Positions 44,701 to 55,924 of a stretch of DNA of 64,000 nucleotides are shown here, one piece after another; the stretch's first letter is position 1, and each line of letters starts with the position of its first letter. The stretch lies in NCBI GenBank assembly GCA_036924085.1, contig JAVGWX010000025.1, positions 31,879,921 to 31,943,920 on the forward strand, written 5' to 3'. The translations under genes and the position numbers were made by a program. The notes under the pieces are model-generated. The model was not told the DNA's origin and did no database searches. It saw only the letters and a program-made list of their open reading frames with translations. This DNA is from Ariolimax columbianus (taxonomy: Eukaryota; Mollusca; Gastropoda; Stylommatophora; Arionidae).

Positions 44701-45462
44701 CTGGGAGAGAGAGATGGTACAAGTTTAGCTCTCGGCTGGGAGAGGGAGAGAGAGATTGTACAAGTTTGGCTCTAGGCTGGGAGAGGGAGATGGTACAAGT
44801 TTAGCTCTAGGCTGGGAGAGAGATGGTACAAGTTTAGCTCTAGGCTGGGAGAGGGAGAGAGAGATGGTACAAGTTTAGCTCTAGGCTGTTAGAGGGAGAT
44901 GGTACAAGTTTAGCTCTAGGCTGCGAGAGAGAGAGATGGTACAAGTTTAGCTCTAGGCTGGGAGAGGGAGAGAGAGATTGTACAAGTTTAGCTCTAGGCT
45001 GGGAGAGGGAGAGAGATATGGTACAAGTTTAGCTCTAGGCTGGGAGAGAGATGGTACAAGTTTAGCTCTAGGCTGGGAGAGGGAGAGAGATATGGTACAA
45101 GTTTAGCTCTAGGCTGGGAGAGGGAGATGGTACAAGTTTAGCTCTAGGCTGGGAGAGGGAGAGAGAGAGATTGTACACGTTTAGCTCTAGGCTGGGAGAG
45201 GGAGAGAGAGAGATTGTACAAGTTTAGCTTTAGGCTGGGAGAGGGAGAGAGAGATGGTACAAGTTTAGCTCTAGGCTGGGAGAGGGAGAGAGAGATGGTA
45301 CAAGTTTAGCTCTAGGCTGGGAGAGGGAGATAGTACAAGTTTAGCTCTAGGATGGGAGAGGGAGAGAGAGATGGTACACGTTTAGCTCTAGGCTGGGAGA
45401 GGGGGAGAGAGATGGTACAAGTTTAGCTCTAGGCTGGGAGAGGAAGAAAGAGAGAGGGAGAG
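41756..45462. repeat. About 41-bp GA-rich minisatellite, 3.7 kb
   Basis: Units contain gatggtacaagtttagctct and aggctgggagag followed by a GA run of variable length, so period ranges from about 30 to 43 bp. A segment of roughly 1.0 kb is duplicated in tandem: the rare variants gctgggacagagagatgg (42060 and 43064) and gcgggaagagggagtgagag (42438 and 43439) recur about 1,002-1,004 bp apart. Confidence 0.95.
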
Positions 45463-46490
45463 ATGGCAGAAGTGCATACACAAGCTTGGAGAAAGAAAGA
45501 GAGATATAGGAAGAGTGATTGGGAGATAGTACAAGTGTATCTCCAGGCCAGGAGATAGTACAACTGACATGACCAAAGTGCAGACGTCGCCTCCATTCAC
45601 CAGTGGTTACAACCACAGCGCGGCAGGTTTGTCCTGTGTTACGCGCGCCGTGCGTGCCACGTTCCAGCCCAGACCTGAAGCCACCAACGAGCTGACGGGC
45701 CAGGGTTGGTGCACACAGAACCGGGCCATTCATTCTCAAACATGAATAAGGCGGGCGTCCCTGGCATTCCGACCTTGACTCTCTCAGCCCACGCTACCTC
45801 AAACATTCGTTCATGCAAATCAAATGATACTCACCAAAGTTATTAGAACCGGACACAAGGAGCACTAAATTAAAGAATAGATGCATAATTGTGTAGAAGC
45901 CATAATGGTAGCGAGCGATCAAGGACGATGACGAAATCTCTGAGAGGTGGATGCTGGGGCAAGGGCAGATCAGTCTGTTTGACGACAACAATACCCGACA
46001 GAGTTGCTCGCATGCCATTGAGGACAGGCCTGGGCCACGCTACGGAAAGCTGCTTTCAGACATACCAGGAATAGCTTCAGTTCAGCGAATGTGTGTGTGG
46101 GGGGGGGGGGGGGGGGAGGACCGGGCCTCTACCCACCTGTCCCGGCCTGTTTCTACAAGTTAGGAGACAGTGAATAATCGGACACACACACCCAAACTTG
46201 ACACTGGGCTGGCCTAGGACTAGAGTATTAGTTATTGGCTTCCTGCTCGAACCATGTCGACCAAACTTCAACAAGTGTCTGAACCTGCGCTCGTGTCGCT
46301 CCCTGTGGAACACCCTACTGCAGCTGTTGCGCTTCCAGATTCAAGTTTATGGTCGTATTTCTGAGCTCATCTAAATGATGAACTGGTCCAGACGTTCCCT
46401 CTCCCCCCGTCATATAAGTCGGACACGTCCATTGATCGGTTTCATTGGTTGCATTCTGTCTTTTAGAGGGTCTCTTCCTGTACGTCGAAT
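45463..46490. other. Unique, partly GC-rich island with an 18-G tract
   Basis: 45560-45720 is CpG-containing and non-repeated, unlike its surroundings. Around 45920-46090 one plus frame is open and reads ISERWMLGQGQISLFDDNN and RPGPRYGKLLSDIPG; I do not recognise it and no clear splice pair defines it. A run of 18 G lies at 46099-46116. It may contain a host exon or regulatory sequence. Confidence 0.35.
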
Positions 46491-47070
46491 CGATCAACTG
46501 ACATCCCTAGTTTACCGACCAACTGACAACCCTAGTTTACCGACCAACTGACATCTCTAGTTTACCGACCAACTGACATCCCTAGTTACCGACCAACTGA
46601 CATCCCTAGTTTACCGACCATCAGACATCCCTAGTTTACCGACCAACTGACATCTCTAGTTTACCGACCAACTGACATCTCTAGTTTACCGACCAACTGA
46701 CATCCCTAGTTTACCGACCAACCGACAACCCTAGTTTACCGACCAACTGACATCCCTAGTTTACCGACCAACTGACAACCCTAGTTTACCGACCAACTGA
46801 CATCTCTAGTTTACCGACCAACTGACATCCCTAGTTACCGACCAACTGACATCCCTAGTTTACCGACCATCAGACATCCCTAGTTTACCGACCAACTGAC
46901 ATCTCTAGTTTACCGACCAACTGACATCTCTAGTTTACCGACCAACTGACATCCCTAGTTTACCGACCAACCGACAACCCTAGTTTACCGACCAACTGAC
47001 ATCCCTAGTTTACCGACCAACTGACATCCCTAGTTCACCGACCAACTGACATCCCTAGTTTACCGACCAA
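46491..47070. repeat. 26-bp tandem repeat (about 22 copies)
   Basis: Unit taccgaccaactgacatccc plus tagttt. A block including the catcag variant and a one-base-short gttacc unit occurs at about 46580-46740 and again at about 46840-46990, so an internal block of roughly 260 bp is duplicated. Confidence 0.95.
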
Positions 47071-47250
47071 TTGCCTCATCTCAATTGTCCATTTTACTGT
47101 TATTCCTCACATGCTCCAGACAGTACACGACGGGAAGATCTGACCGCGTTCATGCTGCTAGTGTTGCCAGGACCGAGGTGTAAGTCTGTGACCTTGCTCC
47201 GATCTCAAATGTCCATTTTATTGTGTCAGTTGTCCATGTTAGTGTATCAA
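47071..47250. other. Unique spacer
   Basis: Short non-repeated stretch with two related motifs (tctcaattgtccattttact and tctcaaatgtccattttatt). Nothing else recognised. Confidence 0.45.
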
Positions 47251-47480
47251 TTGTTTTGTGCTAGCATCGCTGGGCGAGTTTTGTCCTAGCATCGCTGGGC
47301 GAGTTTTGTGCTAGCATCGCTGGGCGAGTTTTGTGCTAGCATCGCTGGGCGAGTTTTGTGCTAGCATCGCTGGGCGAGTTTTGTCCTAGCATCGCTGGGC
47401 GAGTTTTGTCCTAGCATCGCTGGGCGAGTTTTGTCCTAGCATCGCTGGGCGAGTTTTGTCCTAGCATCGCTGGGCGAGTT
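47251..47480. repeat. 25-bp tandem repeat (about 9 copies)
   Basis: Unit ctagcatcgctgggcgagtt plus ttgtg or ttgtc. The tg and tc subtypes are grouped. Very low divergence. Confidence 0.95.
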
Positions 47481-47564
47481 GAAGGACACGATGAAGAGGT
47501 CGTCCCCAAAGGAAGTGAGAAGATAACATGAAAGAATGGACCAAATTCCGACCAGAGGACTCAC

Positions 47565-47652
47565 AGGCAGAGTCCGCTGTCAGAGAAGGGTGATAGGGGG
47601 TTGTAGGGTGTCTTCATGTGGGCCTCAACGATCTCGCCGGTTATGGGATGAC
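47565..47652 (-). CDS. Candidate small coding exon, unknown gene
   Basis: Minus strand reads HPITGEIVEAHMKTPYNPLS then PFSDSGLCL, ending at a strong donor CCT/GTGAGT (47565/47564). A good pyrimidine-rich acceptor (TTCTATTCTCAG) lies 5 bp before the point where this frame opens, but using it puts a stop in every frame. The alternative AAG acceptor at 47653 gives 88 bp open in one frame. The amino-acid sequence looks like real protein, but I do not recognise the family. Confidence 0.3.
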
Positions 47653-48182
47653 CTTATCTGAGAATAGAATTTGCCACAGACAAATTAGTAAAATATGATG
47701 ACACCTTGTATAATTTGCCATTACATGAACAAATAGAATGAATCATATCCTCACTACACACTGCAAAAAGAGGTGTTACCAATTACAATAACTATTTTAC
47801 TCTGTTAATACTAACTTACTTCTGTTAATTAAATAATTAATAGTTCACAAATTTTATATTTACTGAAAGATACATACTTTTATTTTTATTTTTTTTTAAA
47901 TTTCAGGTGACGGCGTTAAGTGACACGGTGAGTTTGTGAGAATGTGTTGGTAAGGGGAGGGTAGCGGCATAAATACTGAGTTTATTAGTTGGAGGAAATA
48001 TTCAAAAGCTAGTGCTTACCACCTCCGCTGTAGTTCTATATAATGATTATTTAGATTTTTGTTATTAAATATGCCAAAGTTTGTTGGAGAGTGTTTACTG
48101 TGTTATTTATTGGGCGTAGTTGTGGTGATTAAACCGCCTGATTACACTGCGTCTCCCCCTAATAGGAGGGCGCCATGCAACA
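47653..48182. other. AT-rich unique sequence
   Basis: Contains a poly-T tract followed by a possible microexon (47907-47927) and, at 48071-48190, a plus frame reading [20 protein letters not shown], hydrophobic and possibly signal-like but too short to call. No other structure. Confidence 0.4.
47907..47927 (+). other. Possible 21-bp microexon
   Basis: Preceded by a long T-rich tract and tttcag, followed directly by the consensus donor gtgagt. The 21 bp (gtgacggcgttaagtgacac plus g) are open in one frame (VTALSDT). No flanking exons on this strand are recognised, so this could be chance. Confidence 0.2.
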
Positions 48183-48185
48183 CTC

Positions 48186-48910
48186 ATCAGTGCATACGCA
48201 CCCACAATGACAAATCCTCAGGAAACAAAAGATCAGTTTTATGAGGACCTTGAGGCGCTCATCGCTGCAGTCCCCAAATCTGACAAACTGGTCATCCTCG
48301 GTGATTTTAACGCTAGGGTTGGCACAGACCATACAGCCTGGTAGGGGGCCATTGGCAGACATGGTATCGGAAAATGTAATAGTAACGGACTGCTCCTTCT
48401 GAGGACATGTGCCGCAAATGAACTACTCATTACAAACACAGCTTTCCGACTACCTGTCCGAAATAGAACCACATGGATGCATCCAAGGTCCCGCCACTGG
48501 CACCTCATTGACTACATTATCATCAGCCGTAGGGATCGAGCGGATGCTATGGTAACGAAGAGCATGTGTGGTGCAGAATGTTGGACCGACCATCGACTTG
48601 TCATTGCCAAGCTAAACTTCAAGATCCAGCCCAAGATGCGCCCCCAGGGAAAGAAACCACCTAGGAGGCTAAATGTCTCTCAGCTGAAATACGAACCCAC
48701 GAGAGGAGGCTTCCAGGAAGAGCTTGAGGGCAGACTATCTGAGCTTCGTTTTGAAAAGAACAACATCGAAGAGAACTGGGCATCACTGAGAAACACACTC
48801 TACGACACAGCTGTAAACACATTGGCCCACTCACGCGCAAGCATAAGGACTGGTTTGATGAGAACGATCTGGAAATACAGGGCCTTCTCGATGCAAAACA
48901 TAAAGCGCAC
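48186..48910 (+). pseudogene. LINE endonuclease (C-terminal part) and linker
   Basis: Encodes [60 protein letters not shown] and DHRLVIAKLNFKI, the APE domain from its central GDFN strand to the catalytic DH. A TAG stop interrupts at about 48342-48344 (TAW-stop-GAIGRHG), with a frame change shortly before TTWMHP. The linker runs to about 48840, where another shift moves the coding sequence into the frame used downstream. Confidence 0.85.
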
Positions 48911-48997
48911 AGGGAATACCAGAGGGACACACCATCTCCGGCAGCAAAAGCTGCCTTCAATACTGCTCGCAAAGCTGTCCAGACCAGGCTTAGAGAG

Positions 48998-50270
48998 ATG
49001 CAAGACTCCTGGCTCAGCAAAAGAGCTGACGAAATTGAGATGTTCGCCGAGCGTCATGACACCAAACGGTTTTACGAGGCACTGAAAGCTCTCTACGGCC
49101 CGCAGCCCTCTAGTAATACTCCAGTTCGCAGTGCGGATGGGGTACTGCTAACAGATAAGGTTCAGATTCTAGACAGATGGGCAGACCACTTCTGCAAAAT
49201 ACTAAACCACCCATCGTCCATAAATGAAGAGGCCATCCGGCGAATGCCGAAGGTGGAACTGAACCTGGCGTTGGATGAAGTCATTACTGAGGAGGAAGTC
49301 GACAGGACAATCAGTTCACTATCTATAGGAAAAGCTCCAGGAGCTGATGCAATACCAGCAGAGATATATAAGACAGCTGGCCCATCCCTCACCAGAAGGA
49401 TCACTGAACTCTTCTGTCACATGTGGGCTGAAGGTAAAATTCCGCAGGAGCTAAAGGACGCCTCAATCGTTCACCTGTACAAAAGAAAAGGCAACCGTCA
49501 GGAATGCGACAATCATCGTGGAATATCTCTACTCTCCGTAGCAGGCAAGATCCTTACTGCTAAACAGGCTCAACAAACACCTTGAACAAAGCCACCACCT
49601 CCCAGAAAGCCAATGTGGATTCAGAGCCGGAAGAGGAACAGTGGACATGATTTTTGCCGCTCGCCAAGTACAAGAGAAGTGTCGAGAACAAAATCAGGCC
49701 TTGTACACCACATTTATTGATTTGACAAAGGCATTTGATACAGTAAACAGAGGAGGGCTGTGGATGATAATGTCTAAGTTTGGCTGCCCCAACAAGTTCA
49801 TAACAATGGTGAAACAGCTACATGAAGGCATGTGTGCTCGTGTACTGGACAGCGGTGCAATCTCTAAAACGTTTCTAGTATCAAACAGAGTAAAACAAGG
49901 ATGTGTACTCGCCCCGACTTTGTTCAGCATGATGTTCGCTGCCACGATGACAGACGCCTTCAGATCATTGGAGCTTGGAATACCCATAAAGTACCGCACA
50001 GATGGCAAGTTACTCAATTCCAGAAGAATGAAGGCCAAAACCAAAGTGGCTGGCGATATAATCAGGGAACTTGTATTTGCTGACGACTGCGCTCTAATTA
50101 GCAACTCAGAACTGAACATGCAGGTTGGAATGGACCAGTTCTCTGCCGCATGCAAAAATTTTGGCCTGACCATAAATGCCAAAAAAACAGAGGTCATGTA
50201 CCAACCAGCACCAGGCATGCCGTACACAAAACCAGAGAATACAGTCAGCGGGCAGACTTTGAATGCCGTC
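48998..50270 (+). pseudogene. LINE reverse transcriptase
   Basis: 48998-49585 carries the pre-RT linker and fingers (SIGKAPGADAIPAEIYK; NHRGISLLSVAGKIL). A frameshift near 49550 leads to 49580-50270 with QCGFRAGRGTVDMIFAARQ, FIDLTKAFDTVNR, VKQGCVLAPTLFSMMF and the catalytic ELVFADDCALIS (FADD at 50076-50087), so the active site is intact in this segment. A small deletion at about 50268 removes the TYLGS-like part of the thumb and shifts the frame. Confidence 0.9.
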
Positions 50271-51003
50271 GAGATCTGTCAGCCTAGACGATGAGGTGGC
50301 AAGCAGAATAGCAAAGGCCAGCACAGCCTTTGGTAGAATGCGCTCGATGGTCTGGGCACGTCGTGGCATCAGCGTCAAGACCAAACTCAAAGTCTACCGT
50401 GCAACCATCATTCCAACCCTACTATACGCTTGCGAAAGCTGGACTGTATACTCTGGACATGCAAGGAGGTTAAACCACTTCCACACAGGTTGCCTGAGGC
50501 GAATATTCCACAGCCGATGGCAAGATCGTGTCACTGACATCGAGGTTCTCTCGAGGGCTAACATGCCCAGCATCCATGCACTGCTAGAAAAAGCACGACT
50601 AGGATGGGCCGGACACCTCGTCCGTATGTCAGACGAGCGGCTCCCAAAGAAGCTTCTCTACGGCGAGCTGAGAGAGGGATGGCGCGAGAGAGGGCGCCCA
50701 AAGAAACGTTTTAAAGACGGTCTGAAGGACTCACTAAAAAGTTGCCAGATAGACATCGACACATGGGAATGTCTTGCGAAAAACAGATCTGACTGGAGAA
50801 GCGCAGTCAAATCGGGTGTAGCTGCCGGTGAAGATGACCGTGTTGTGAAAGCCCAGAACAGACGAGAGACTCGGAAATTCCGAGCAGCGGGAACACCATC
50901 CCCTTCTACAAACCTCGTGTGCCCGATATGTAGCAGATATTTTCGTGCTCGCATTGGCCTGTTCAGCCACATGCGCACCCACACCCAACAGGGAAATCTG
51001 TGA
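50263..51003 (+). pseudogene. LINE C-terminal domain with C2H2 zinc finger
   Basis: After the deletion, thumb and C-terminal residues read SVSLDDEVASRIAKASTAFG, TLLYACESWTVYSGHARRLN, LGWAGHLVRMSDERLP and RGRPKKRFKDGLKDSL. It ends with CPICSRYFRARIGLFSHMRT then H, matching C-x2-C-x12-H-x3-H. In such LINEs the terminal finger is thought to help nucleic-acid binding. The stop falls at 51001-51003. Open throughout, so this part is younger or better preserved than the rest. Confidence 0.88.
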
Positions 51004-51045
51004 CAAGGATGATGTCGGCGGTCCTCATCGACAACGATGGACAGC

Positions 51046-51770
51046 TATTAGTTGTGGTGTGGACACATGTTGTAACTATTTTAAATAAAGTAACTACTCA
51101 GTGAAACCTGGACTCTGCCACATGTGGTTAGCAAAGTGGCTTAGATGGCGCCTGACAGGCTGCGGGTCTACCTTACTCTAAATTTTTGCTTTCTCTTCCA
51201 CCACTCTAAAAAAAATAGGCGATTGTATATTCCAGGGGCTAACAAATGCTGGGATTGACCTGGCAAGTCACCAGTGAATTTTCACCTGCCAAAAAAATAT
51301 ATGAAACAAAGGAGGCTACACCTCCCCACGACGTCTAACACATAAGTGGACTGAAGATAGATAGATATATCAATAAAAGTAGTTTTGCATTTCGGTTTTC
51401 ACTGATTACAAATATAGGTAAAGATGAATGTAATTATTAACAATACAGCCGATATACAAGCAGTAAACAAATCTGGTTAGATCTAGTATTTGTCCTTTAA
51501 TTTTCCTTCCAGTATTGTTTTCACAAAGGTGTCATGAAATGATTGATACATACAACATAGATCACAAGTCAGTCTTAGTTTACGATAGTGGTTAAACATT
51601 TTTAGTATATTTGTTGTAATTTACTAAGGTCACCCATAATTTAATCTTCTACAATTGATCTGCGCAAAATGGATGACAGGATCATAAATGTGAGAGACTT
51701 TCAGTTTCTTCATGGCTATTTTGATCCAACAGTGTTCATACTTTAGCAATATTGGCAGGGTAAGTACCAC
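51046..51770. other. Unique AT-rich sequence
   Basis: A short stretch at about 51128-51172 (agtggcttagatggcgcctg then gcgggtctacc) weakly resembles a tRNA A/B box arrangement and might be another decayed SINE head. Otherwise no ORF or repeat is apparent. Confidence 0.4.
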
Positions 51771-51906
51771 TAAGTAAAAAGTAAAGTAAAGTATCCCATA
51801 GCATTACTGCCGTAGGGGTGTGATGTGAAGTAGACATTACCGCCTCAACTGGGGAATGAACCCAGGACCACTCAGATACGAAATCGAGATAACCACTGCG
51901 CTAAGC
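51771..51906 (-). mobile_element. tRNA-derived SINE
   Basis: On the minus strand the head reads TTAGCGCAGTGGTTATC (A-box region, 51888-51904) and CTGGGTTCATTCCCCAG (B box with its stem, about 51849-51865). An approximately 70-bp body follows, ending in a TTTAC-type repeat tail (taagtaaaaagtaaagtaaa on the plus strand). Boxes A and B form the internal RNA polymerase III promoter. Mobility would depend on a partner LINE; which one is not visible. Confidence 0.75.
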
Positions 51907-52019
51907 AGTTTATGTTTAAAATTTATGTTATGTTAAAGGTACTAAACAAATAACTATGTTCATCTAAATGATAAAATTAATATTGTGTACTGTAGTACTT
52001 CTTCATCGTACGCAGTCAG

Positions 52020-53025
52020 ACGTCAACCTTTATTTTTTCGAATAAAGCAGCGGTCATCCTGAGGCTGTCGACACTGCCATAGAGCTTGTCTAGTGTTGCC
52101 ACTGGTGATGGCCCCATCTGCTCTCTCTGGTCCTCGTATGTCGGGAAGTTTTGCAGCAAATGTTAAGCGGTCATTTTCACTGTACCGCACGAGCATTCGT
52201 CAGTGCCACCTATCTTCAATTTGTTGAATAGGTGGTACCTCAGTCTGTTGTGGCCTGTGCGAAGTCTGAAGACCACGATCTGCTCTCTTCGGTTCAACTG
52301 GTAATAGGCATCATTTTTTGTGTAGCCAGTATGTTCTGTTTCCCACTTATTCATGTATCTAGCTCTAACAAGCCTTTTTGACTCTTCGTATGTCACACTA
52401 GGATCTGGTTGTGGTAGTCTTGCACCTTCCTTTGCCAGTCTGTCTGCCTCCTCGTTGCCTTGGATGTTACAGTGGGATGGAACCCACTGTACCACTACTC
52501 TTTTGGTGCGGACTGCTGGCATAGTTGACAGAGTACTGCTCTTAAGTCATTAAGTTCATTATTTTTCTGGCTTTTTAGAGTTGTGACTACGGCCAGGGCA
52601 TCTGTAAACAGGACTATATATTTCATTATATGGCTTTCATTTCTTTTGCATGTCACCATTTCTTCTACTGCAGTCCTCAGTGCCTCTGCCTCCGCTCTGA
52701 AATTGCTTGAGTATTTTCCAGTTGCCAATGACAGTGTTATTTTTCTACCATTTGGTAGACTCAAGTATACCCTTGCCCCTCCGTTCTGTGTTGTGTTTGT
52801 TTCAGAACCATCGGTGTATGCATGGGTCAAGTCCATGCTTGGGTAGTTTTCCGTTGTGTACTTCAGGGTTATGTCTCTTATTTCTTTTTCAGTCTGGCTG
52901 TTCTTGTTTCCAATACCTGGTATATTTTCTACCACCTCTGGAAATATATGCTGCCTCCAGGTAGGTTTGCGTACAGTAGGGATGGGTTTTGGTGTTGTCA
53001 ATGCGTTCATAGGATCTTCGTTCAT
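52020..53025 (-). pseudogene. I/Nimb-like ORF2: RNase H and C-terminus
   Basis: Carries HAYTDGSETNTTQNGGA, NFRAEAEALRTAVEEM and VLFTDALAVVTTL (the D, E, D positions), then after a frameshift near 52500 VVVQWVPSHCNIQGNEEADR (the H and final D). The RNase H active-site residues are therefore all present in sequence. The C-terminal cysteine/histidine region (DECSCGTVKMTA) stops at a TAA at 52163-52165; the copy at the window end has a sense codon there. Confidence 0.9.
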
Positions 53026-53710
53026 TTTTGCTTTGGCTATTTCTGCAAAGTTTTTTCTCTTTAGTATCCCAGTTCCACAATTGTTTAGTCTCTAATGCAT
53101 TGGAATGGTCTGTCAGTCTTCGGAGTTTCTCTGCTTGCTGCTGGGCTCTGCAGTCTCTTCTGTCGGTCATGGATTGCAGATTTGTCATCTTTCCAAGTTC
53201 TACAATTGGCGTTGACTTCCTGCCTCCTGTTATAACTCTCATGGCTTGGTTTTGGAGTTTGCTAATTTTGTCAAAGTTCGCCTTTGCTGCTGTTGTCCAT
53301 GCCGCAATGCCATACTCGAGAACTGGTCTCACTCTTCCAGTGTACAGTTTCTTTAGTATACTTTCGTCTGCTCCCCAGCTTGTGCCAGCAAGTTTCCTCA
53401 TGATTGCCATTCTTTCTCTGGCTCTCATTCGGTTTCTCTCGATCTGACTTTTCCATGTCATGCGCCTATCAAATGTGACTCCCAGGTAGTTTAGGTTGTC
53501 GTTTGGCCGCATATATTTGCCGTTAAGACTTATTTTGGTGTTTTGGGGTTTGTTTGAAAGTGAGAATATCGTACATGTTGTTTTTTCCTCATTTATTTTG
53601 ACCAGCCATGAGTTTGCCCACTCCTCCAACGATGTTAGGGCCTGCTGCATCTGATTACTTGCTTTGGTGAGATTCTTTTTCAGAGGTCCACATAGCCAGA
53701 TCGTCTGCAA
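52889..53710 (-). pseudogene. I/Nimb-like ORF2: thumb and connector
   Basis: Begins in the FADD overlap, continues KASNQMQQALTSLEEWANSW, LNYLGVTFDRRMTWKSQIER, MRKLAGTSWGADESILKKLY and GRVRPVLEYGIAAWTTAAKA. Real homology ends near 53045, where the coding sequence moves to the frame starting MNEDPMNALTTPKPIP. The TSWGAD and LEYGIAAWTT motifs are shared with the intronic LINE at 13462-17350. Confidence 0.88.
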
Positions 53711-54392
53711 ACATGGAGCTGTGGACTCTTCTTTGTATATTCTCTGTGATGTTATTTATATACACCAGGAAAAGTGTGGGTGACAGTACTCTTCCTTGGA
53801 GTACTCCCTGCTCAAGTGTCATCTTTTTGCTCATCTCCCCTTGTACTTGAACTCTGGCTGATCTGTTTTTGAGGTACTGGCTGATCCATCTGTACATTTT
53901 CCTGCAAACTTCACTTTTTCGTAACTTGACTTTAAGTCCCTCATTCCAGACTTTGTCAAATGCCTTTTCTAAATCCACCCAAACCGCTACTGTGTGTTTT
54001 TTCTCCTGGAAAGCATCCTCTATTTCTTGGGCTATGAGAGTGATCTGATCCTCAGTGGATCTGTGCTGCCTAAAGCCTGCTTGCTGTGTAATTAGTATGT
54101 GTTTTTCTTCCAGATGCCACATCAGTCTGGTGTTTATCATACGTTCCATCAGTTTTCCTACACAGCTCAGTAGACTGATAGGCCTGTATCCATTTTGATC
54201 TGCTCTATCTTTTTCTTTCTTTGGTACTGGTATAAGTACAGCGTCTTTCCATGTCTGAGGTACAATTCCCCTTTTCCAGCTTTGGTTCAGGACTGATAGT
54301 AACTTCTTCTTTGCTGTTTGGCCCAACCCCATCAGCATTTCGTTTGTTACGCCATCTTTTCCGGGCGATTTCTTTTTCTTTAGAGTTCTCAT
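53655..54392 (-). pseudogene. I/Nimb-like ORF2: reverse transcriptase
   Basis: Reads KKKKSPGKDGVTNEMLMGLG, NGYRPISLLSCVGKLMERMI, QAGFRQHRSTEDQITLIAQE, VWVDLEKAFDKVWNEGL, GVLQGRVLSPTLFLVYINNI and MFADDLAMW. All core RT blocks are intact over about 245 codons, including the FADD metal-binding site near 53700. A frameshift directly after FADDLAMWTSE (about 53680) separates it from the thumb. Confidence 0.92.
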
Positions 54393-54398
54393 GGCCTC

Positions 54399-55924
54399 TT
54401 ATATTTCATTCATTGTTAGTATTGCCATCATGTGCTCCTCTGGTGCCATATTGATGTTGTCGTGCCTCTTTTGTTCTTCATTAATATCTGTGTGCCTGTC
54501 TGTAGGGACATCATTGTGGTTTGCTCTTGCATAATGTTCTATAAAGGCGTTTGCTGCCTTTTTTCCAGTGAGCATGTTGTCGCCCTGCTTGAAGGTAATT
54601 TGTTTGTTTGATGGAGTTTCGTCATTCATGGCTCTGACTAACTTCCATAGTTTGTTCCCTTCTTTGTCTAAATTGAGGCTTTCTGTTTTGTTTTTCCAAC
54701 TTTCTCTTGTTATTTGGTTTAGAGTGTATTTGTATTTCGCCGTGGCGGCTTTGAGGGCGATATTTGCCTTCATAGATTGTTCTCTCTCTGCCATGTTCCT
54801 AGCATTTGAGACTTCGTCTTCCGCTTTCTGAAACTCATCATTCAAATACGGCTTGTAGTTTTTCCTTGCCCCTCTTGGGATGGTTTCAACCGCTGCTCGC
54901 ATTATTGCTTTGCTTAGGCTTTCCACCATCGGTTTCATATTGTTATTCCGGTTGTTGATCTTTTCACACAGCACATCTGTCAGGATTGCAAATCTGTCCC
55001 AGTCGACTCGTTTATAATTCCAAAGTGGGAGCAGTTTTATTTCCTGTAGGCCTACTTCCATATCAACTTTTAGCCTAATTGGCCTGTGGTCGCTACCTGC
55101 CAATTGGTTTAGCACCTGGCTGTCTATCTTGGGGTGAATATCCACCGTGGAAAAGGCCAAATCTGGAGTAGAGGTGGTATGCCATGTTCTAGAATAGAAG
55201 CTAGGGCTATCCTCCGGCCTATTGATAAGATAGAGATTTGTGTCTATCTCCCAATCTTCCACTTCATCACCTCTTTTGTCTGTGTCCGAATATCCCCATC
55301 TCTCCGAGTGGCTGTTGAAGTCTCCAACTTCTAGGCAGCTGGAGTCCTTGATTTCCATACTCGAGAGAGACATGTCTTTGTTTAGTGGGCCGTACAGGTT
55401 GAAGAGGCGGATCTTCGTTTCTTGGATCATTATGTTGACTCCTACAATTTCTGCTTGTCTGGTGTGATTGACAGCTACCGCGCTACTCGGTATGCAGTTA
55501 CGTGTCAGTATCAGAACCCCTCCTTTGTGACCTTCTCTGTCTGGTATCCTCTGATTGAGAATTTGTCGTTGTTGTTGAGGTGCGTTTCCTGGATACATGC
55601 CACGTCAATCTTACCTTCATGCAGGTGATGTGTTAGGGAAAGCTTTTTGTTAATGACTCCCTCCGCATTCCACTGAAGTATTCTGAGGGTCTTGTGTTTT
55701 TGGTCAATAGTTTTTGCCCCATCACCTTGTGCCTTGACTCCACAGCACATGGGTGGGTGACCATCAGTAGCATTGGGTGGGCCTCTTCGAGGCGTGAGGC
55801 CCGGCTCTCTCGCTGCCTGGCGGGACACCACAGGATGAGCGCCACACTTTTTTCTGATAGGTTGTACCGTCATCATACAGCGATGTACGTTGCACTGTTT
55901 CGTTAAGCCTGTGGCCCAGTGCAT
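54399..55924 (-). pseudogene. I/Nimb-like ORF2: APE endonuclease and linker
   Basis: 55924-55511 includes LRILQWNAEGVINKKLSL and IDVACIQETHLNNNDKFS, the first two APE motifs. A frameshift near 55525 leads to 55598-54399 with HKGGVLILTRN, RLFNLYGPLNKD, VGDFNSHSERWGY, LINRPEDSPSFYSRTW, TSTPDLAFSTVD and LAGSDHRPIRLKVD, completing the domain. The linker ends at a TAA at 54399-54401, which lies in frame with the RT that follows, a simple nonsense mutation. Confidence 0.9.

Larger units (their letters stand above)
48183..51045 (+). mobile_element. Zinc-finger-ended APE-type LINE, 5'-truncated
   Basis: Plus strand: APE domain from ISAYAPTMT onward, linker, RT with FADD, thumb, C-terminal domain and a final C2H2 finger before the stop near 51001, then a short 3'UTR ending around gatggacagct. 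The 5' end starts inside the endonuclease, so the promoter and endonuclease N-terminus are lost. Several frameshifts and a stop make it inactive. Structurally related to the minus-strand copy at 9230-11965. Confidence 0.9.

Noticed and set aside
45794..46497. Several short minus frames as genes
   Set aside because: 60-78 codons, no recognisable domain, and overlapping frames on both strands; kept only as an unassigned unique island.
55694..55906. Plus-strand short frames opposite LINE coding sequence (also at 3805, 8155, 48661, 49694, 52583, 54568)
   Set aside because: Shadows of well-supported LINE ORFs on the other strand, with no motifs of their own.
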